From Pseudomonadota bacterium (GTDB lineage: Bacteria > Pseudomonadota > Gammaproteobacteria > Burkholderiales > Burkholderiaceae_F): a stretch of DNA of 37,797 nucleotides. The translations under genes and the position numbers were made by a program. The notes under the pieces are model-generated. The model searched no databases and was not told the origin of the DNA. It saw nothing but the letters and a program-made list of their open reading frames with translations. Location of the stretch: positions 1 to 37,797 of the forward strand of contig JAKOQB010000204.1 in the NCBI GenBank assembly GCA_029778535.1, given 5' to 3'. Positions 34,534-37,797 of the stretch are shown piece after piece; position 1 is the first letter of the stretch, and each line of letters starts with the position of its first letter.

Positions 34534-35604
34534 CTATTTCGCCATCGGATACGAGCCGAGGCTCTTGTAGAACGCGCAGCGCTCGCGCAGCTCGGCCAGC
34601 GCCGCGGCGGTCTTCGGGTCCTTCTCGTGCCCCTCGACGTCGACGTAGAACCAGTATTCCCACGCGCCGCTCCGGGCCGGGCGCGATTCGAAGCGCGTCA
34701 TCGATACGCCGTGCTGCGCCAGCGGCGTCAGCATGTGATAGACGGCGCCGGCCTTGTTCGGCACCGACAGGATCAGCGAGGTCTTGTCGCGCCCGGTCGG
34801 CGTCGTTGTCTGGCGGCCGAGCACGACGAAGCGCGTGCGATTGCCCGGATCGTCCTGGATGTGCGCCGCGACCGCGTGCAGGCCGTAGCGCTCGGCCGCG
34901 CTTTCGCTCGCGATCGCCGCTACGGTCGCGTCCTCGGCCGCCAGCTTCGCGGCTTCCGCGTTGCTTGCCACGCTGACGCGCGGCAGCGCCGGGTGATGCT
35001 GGTTGAGCCAGTTCACGCACTGCGCGAGCGACTGCGCGTGCGCGCAGATGCGCGTCACGCCTTCCATCGTGCCGCGCTTCGTCATCAGGTTGTGGTGCAC
35101 CGGCAGCGATACCTCGGCGATGATCGACAAGGGGGTCACGAGCAGCAGGTCGAGCGTGCGCGTGATCGAGCCCTCGGTCGAATTCTCCACCGGCACGATG
35201 CCGTAGTCGGTGCTGCCCGCCTCGACGTCGCGCACCACCTCGTCGATCGAGCCGCACGGCGCAGCGATCACGCCGGCGCCGAACTGCTTGCGCAGCGCGA
35301 GCTCGGAAAACGTCCCCTCGGGACCCAGATAGGCGACCGTGATCGGCCGCTCCAGCGCGCGGCAGGCGGCGATCACCTCGCGGTAAACCGCCTGCACGGT
35401 CGCCGGCGCCAGCGGACCCGCGCTCAGCGCGGCGACCTTGTCGAGCACCTCGGCCTCGCGCTCGGGCCGGTACACCGGCGCGTTGTGCTCCTGCTTCACT
35501 CGGCCGACCTCGGCCGCCAGGCGCGCGCGCTCGTTCAGCAGCTCGACCAGCTTGCGGTCGACGGCGTCGATCGCGTCGCGCAGCGGCTTCAGGCGGTCGT
35601 CCAT
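34534..35604 (-). CDS. pheA: Bifunctional chorismate mutase/prephenate dehydratase (P-protein)
   Basis: This 356-residue enzyme turns chorismate into phenylpyruvate. An AroQ-type chorismate mutase domain fills residues 1-85 (LKPLRDAIDAVDRKLVELLN, RPEREAEVLDKV). The prephenate dehydratase domain follows (VAYLGPEGTFSE, GIVPVENSTEGSITRTLDLL, AHIQDDPGNRTRFVVL). A C-terminal ACT domain for phenylalanine feedback begins near KTSLILSVPNKAGA and holds the ESRP motif (MTRFESRPAR). The start is the ATG at 35604, only 6 bp after the gyrA stop, so it is probably cotranscribed with gyrA. hisC follows by 14 bp. All catalytic motifs look intact. Confidence 0.96.
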   Translation of the reverse strand: MDDRLKPLRDAIDAVDRKLVELLNERARLAAEVGRVKQEHNAPVYRPEREAEVLDKVAALSAGPLAPATVQAVYREVIAACRALERPITVAYLGPEGTFSELALRKQFGAGVIAAPCGSIDEVVRDVEAGSTDYGIVPVENSTEGSITRTLDLLLVTPLSIIAEVSLPVHHNLMTKRGTMEGVTRICAHAQSLAQCVNWLNQHHPALPRVSVASNAEAAKLAAEDATVAAIASESAAERYGLHAVAAHIQDDPGNRTRFVVLGRQTTTPTGRDKTSLILSVPNKAGAVYHMLTPLAQHGVSMTRFESRPARSGAWEYWFYVDVEGHEKDPKTAAALAELRERCAFYKSLGSYPMAK

Positions 35605-35610
35605 GCGCGT

Positions 35611-37797
35611 TCAGCTCGCCGCGTCGCCGTGGTCCTGCGCCGGTTCCGCGCCGTTGTCGGCATCGCTCTCGACGATGCGCTGCAGGCCGGCAAGCTTGGT
35701 GCCTTCGTCGAGCGCGATCAGCGTGACGCCCTGCGTGGCGCGGCCCATCGCGCGGATCTCGGCCACGCGGGTGCGGATCAGCACGCCGCCGGTGGTGATC
35801 AGCATGATCTCGTCGTCGGGCCGCACCAGCGTGGCGGCGACGACCTTGCCGTTGCGCTCGCTGGTGGCGATCGCGATCATGCCGCGCGTAGCGCGCGAGT
35901 GGCGCGTGTACTCGGCGATCGGCGTGCGCTTGCCGTAGCCGTTCTCGGTCGCGGTCAGCACGCTCTGCTGCTCGTCCTCCGCGACCAGCAGCGCGATCAC
36001 CGACTGGCCGTCGTCGAGCTGCATGCCGCGTACGCCGCGGGCGGTGCGTCCCAACGGGCGCCCGTCGTTCTCGTCGAAGCGCACCGCCTTGCCGGCGTCG
36101 GAGAACAGCATCACGTCGTGGCGGCCGTCGGTGATCGCGGCGCCGATCAGGTAGTCGCCCGCGTCCAGGTCGCAGGCAATGATGCCGGCCTTGCGCGGAT
36201 TGGCGAATTCGGCCAGTTCGGTCTTCTTCACCGTGCCCTTGGCGGTCGCCATGAAGACGTAATGCAGCGCGTCGAAGTGCTTGACCGGCAGCACGACGGT
36301 GATCTTCTCGTTCTCCGCCAGCGGGAACATGTTGACGATCGGCTTGCCGCGCGAGGTGCGCGTGCCCTGCGGCACTTCCCACACCTTCAGCCAGTACAGG
36401 CGCCCGCGGTTAGAAAAGCACAGGATCGTGTCGTGCGTGTGCGCGATGAAGAGCTGGTCGATCCAGTCGTCCTCGCGCGTCGCGGCCGCCTGTTTGCCGC
36501 GCCCGCCGCGCCGCTGCGCGCGGTAGTCGGCCAGCGGCTGGCACTTGATGTAGCCGGCGTGCGACAGCGTCACCACCATGTCCTGCGGCGTGATCAGATC
36601 CTCGGTCTGCAGGTCCTCGGCGGTGCGCACGATCTCCGAGCGGCGCGCGTCGCCGAACTCCTTCTTCAGCTGGGCGAGCTCGTCGCGGATGATCGACGTG
36701 ATGCGCTCGGGCTTGGCCAGGATGTCGAGCAGGTCCGCGATCAGGTCAATCACCTCGCGGTACTCGTTGACGATCTTGTCCTGCTCCAGCCCGGTCAGCC
36801 GCGACAAGCGCATCTGCAGGATCTGCTCGGCCTGCGTCTCGCTCAATCGGTACAGGCCGTCGGGCTGCAGGCCGAACTGCGGCTCGAGCGTCTGCGGCCG
36901 GAACGCGTCGCGGGTCTCGCCCGCGCGCGCGAGCATCTCGCGCACCAATGAAGAATCCCAGGTGCGCGCCATCAGCTCGCTCTTCGCCACCGGCGGCGTG
37001 GGCGCGGCCTTGATGATCGCGATGAACTCGTCGATGTTCGCCAGCGCCACCGCCAGCCCTTCGAGCACGTGGCCGCGGTCGCGCGCCTCGCGCAGCTCGA
37101 ACACCGTGCGGCGGGTGACGACCTCGCGCCGGTGCGCGAGAAACGCCTCCAGCATTTGCTTCAGATTCAGCAGCCGCGGCGCGCCGTCGACCAGCGCCAC
37201 GAAGTTCATGCCGAACGTGTCCTGCAGCTGCGTCTGCTTGTACAGGTTGTTCAGCACCACTTCGGGCAGCTCGCCGCGCTTCAGTTCGATCACCACCCGC
37301 ATGCCGCTCTTGTCCGATTCGTCGCGGATGTCGGAGATGCCCTCCAGCTTCTTCTCGTTGACGAGTTCTGCCATGCGCTCGAGCAGCACGCGCTTGTTGA
37401 CCTGGTACGGCAGCTCGTCGACGATGATCGCCGTCCGGGCGCCCTTGTCCATTTCCTCGAAGTGCGTCTTGGCGCGCATCACCACGCGGCCGCGGCCGGT
37501 GCGATAGCCCTCGCGCACGCCGTCGAGGCCGTAGATGATCCCCGCGGTCGGAAAATCCGGCGCCGGGATCAGCTCCAGCAGCGCTTCGATCGACACCTCC
37601 GGCGTATTCAGCAGCAGCAGGCAGCCGTCGACGATCTCGTTCAGGTTGTGCGGCGGGATGTTGGTCGCCATCCCCACCGCGATGCCGGCCGAGCCGTTGA
37701 TCAGCAGGTTCGGCACCCGCGCCGGCAGCACCGTCGGCTCGAGTTCCTTGCCGTCGTAGTTGGGCTGGAAGTCGACCGTCTCCTTGTCGATGTCCGC
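35611..37797 (-). CDS. gyrA: DNA gyrase subunit A, lacking its N-terminus (cut by window edge)
   Basis: The visible 728 residues begin [20 protein letters not shown] and include [20 protein letters not shown], so roughly the first 150 residues of GyrA, with the catalytic tyrosine and the quinolone-determining region, lie outside the window. The tower and coiled-coil domains are followed by the C-terminal beta-pinwheel, whose GyrA box (QRRGGRGK in [12 protein letters not shown]) marks it as gyrase and not topoisomerase IV ParC. Later blades show [11 protein letters not shown] and [11 protein letters not shown]. The protein ends with a short acidic tail ([14 protein letters not shown]). pheA follows after 6 bp. 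Confidence 0.96.
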   Translation of the reverse strand, partial: ADIDKETVDFQPNYDGKELEPTVLPARVPNLLINGSAGIAVGMATNIPPHNLNEIVDGCLLLLNTPEVSIEALLELIPAPDFPTAGIIYGLDGVREGYRTGRGRVVMRAKTHFEEMDKGARTAIIVDELPYQVNKRVLLERMAELVNEKKLEGISDIRDESDKSGMRVVIELKRGELPEVVLNNLYKQTQLQDTFGMNFVALVDGAPRLLNLKQMLEAFLAHRREVVTRRTVFELREARDRGHVLEGLAVALANIDEFIAIIKAAPTPPVAKSELMARTWDSSLVREMLARAGETRDAFRPQTLEPQFGLQPDGLYRLSETQAEQILQMRLSRLTGLEQDKIVNEYREVIDLIADLLDILAKPERITSIIRDELAQLKKEFGDARRSEIVRTAEDLQTEDLITPQDMVVTLSHAGYIKCQPLADYRAQRRGGRGKQAAATREDDWIDQLFIAHTHDTILCFSNRGRLYWLKVWEVPQGTRTSRGKPIVNMFPLAENEKITVVLPVKHFDALHYVFMATAKGTVKKTELAEFANPRKAGIIACDLDAGDYLIGAAITDGRHDVMLFSDAGKAVRFDENDGRPLGRTARGVRGMQLDDGQSVIALLVAEDEQQSVLTATENGYGKRTPIAEYTRHSRATRGMIAIATSERNGKVVAATLVRPDDEIMLITTGGVLIRTRVAEIRAMGRATQGVTLIALDEGTKLAGLQRIVESDADNGAEPAQDHGDAAS

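Noticed and set aside
34520..36382. Upstream extension of the hisC frame for about 620 codons through pheA and gyrA
   Set aside because: The added sequence is arginine-rich, low in hydrophobic residues and out of frame with the well-supported pheA and gyrA proteins. A good ribosome site at the ATG at 34519 sets the real hisC start.

Overview
The window is GC-rich, gene-dense chromosomal DNA from a Betaproteobacterium, most likely Burkholderiales or a close relative. The strongest evidence is gene order: addAB next to trxA-rho-rpmE (type B L31), and the block gyrA-pheA-hisC-tyrA-aroA-cmk-rpsA-ihfB-lapA-lapB. Dispersed intergenic hairpins and frequent 4-bp stop/start overlaps with ATG, GTG or TTG starts fit the same picture. 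I see no tRNA, rRNA, CRISPR array or prophage. The only mobile DNA is the end of an IS5-family element at the left edge.

Left part (1-6949, mostly + strand). A truncated IS5-type transposase gene ends with a recognisable terminus and a TTAG target duplication. Just behind it is a three-gene CUT1 ABC importer cassette (binding protein, two permeases; UgpB/A/E-like). Its last permease overlaps a metal-dependent endonuclease/exonuclease/phosphatase-fold hydrolase. No ATPase gene is present in the visible cassette. Then come an unknown Ala-rich membrane protein, a secreted YceI-family lipocalin-like protein and a D-2-hydroxyacid dehydrogenase.

Middle-left (6942-17208, - strand). An addB-addA pair (two-nuclease helicase complex for double-strand-break processing) is followed by a phosphonate/phosphite-type importer in the order phnD, a truncated and diverged second phnD copy, phnC, phnE, phnE. 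The second phnD copy lacks the signal peptide and roughly the first third of the protein.

Centre (17390-25534). trxA, rho and rpmE2 read rightwards, followed by a GT-C-type membrane glycosyltransferase and a MATE exporter. These converge on the membrane protease gene htpX. htpX is divergent from a class I (Fe-S) fumarase gene.

Right part (25558-37797, all - strand). In transcription order: gyrA (its N-terminal part lies beyond the window), pheA, hisC, tyrA, aroA, cmk, rpsA, ihfB, an intrinsic terminator, then lapA, lapB, a ComEA-like helix-hairpin-helix gene and cysM. This joins aromatic amino acid synthesis with nucleotide, translation and nucleoid functions, then an LPS-control pair, in tightly overlapping units. 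serC, which I expect between gyrA and pheA, is absent from that slot.

I did not find an obviously new multi-gene system. The best candidates for follow-up are two intergenic elements with the same design but different sequence (four to five heptamers per arm, arms inverted; 1727-1813 and 19074-19173), the remnant phnD paralogue, the ATPase-less transporter with its fused-in hydrolase gene, and a five-codon upstream ORF that ends on the rpmE2 start codon.
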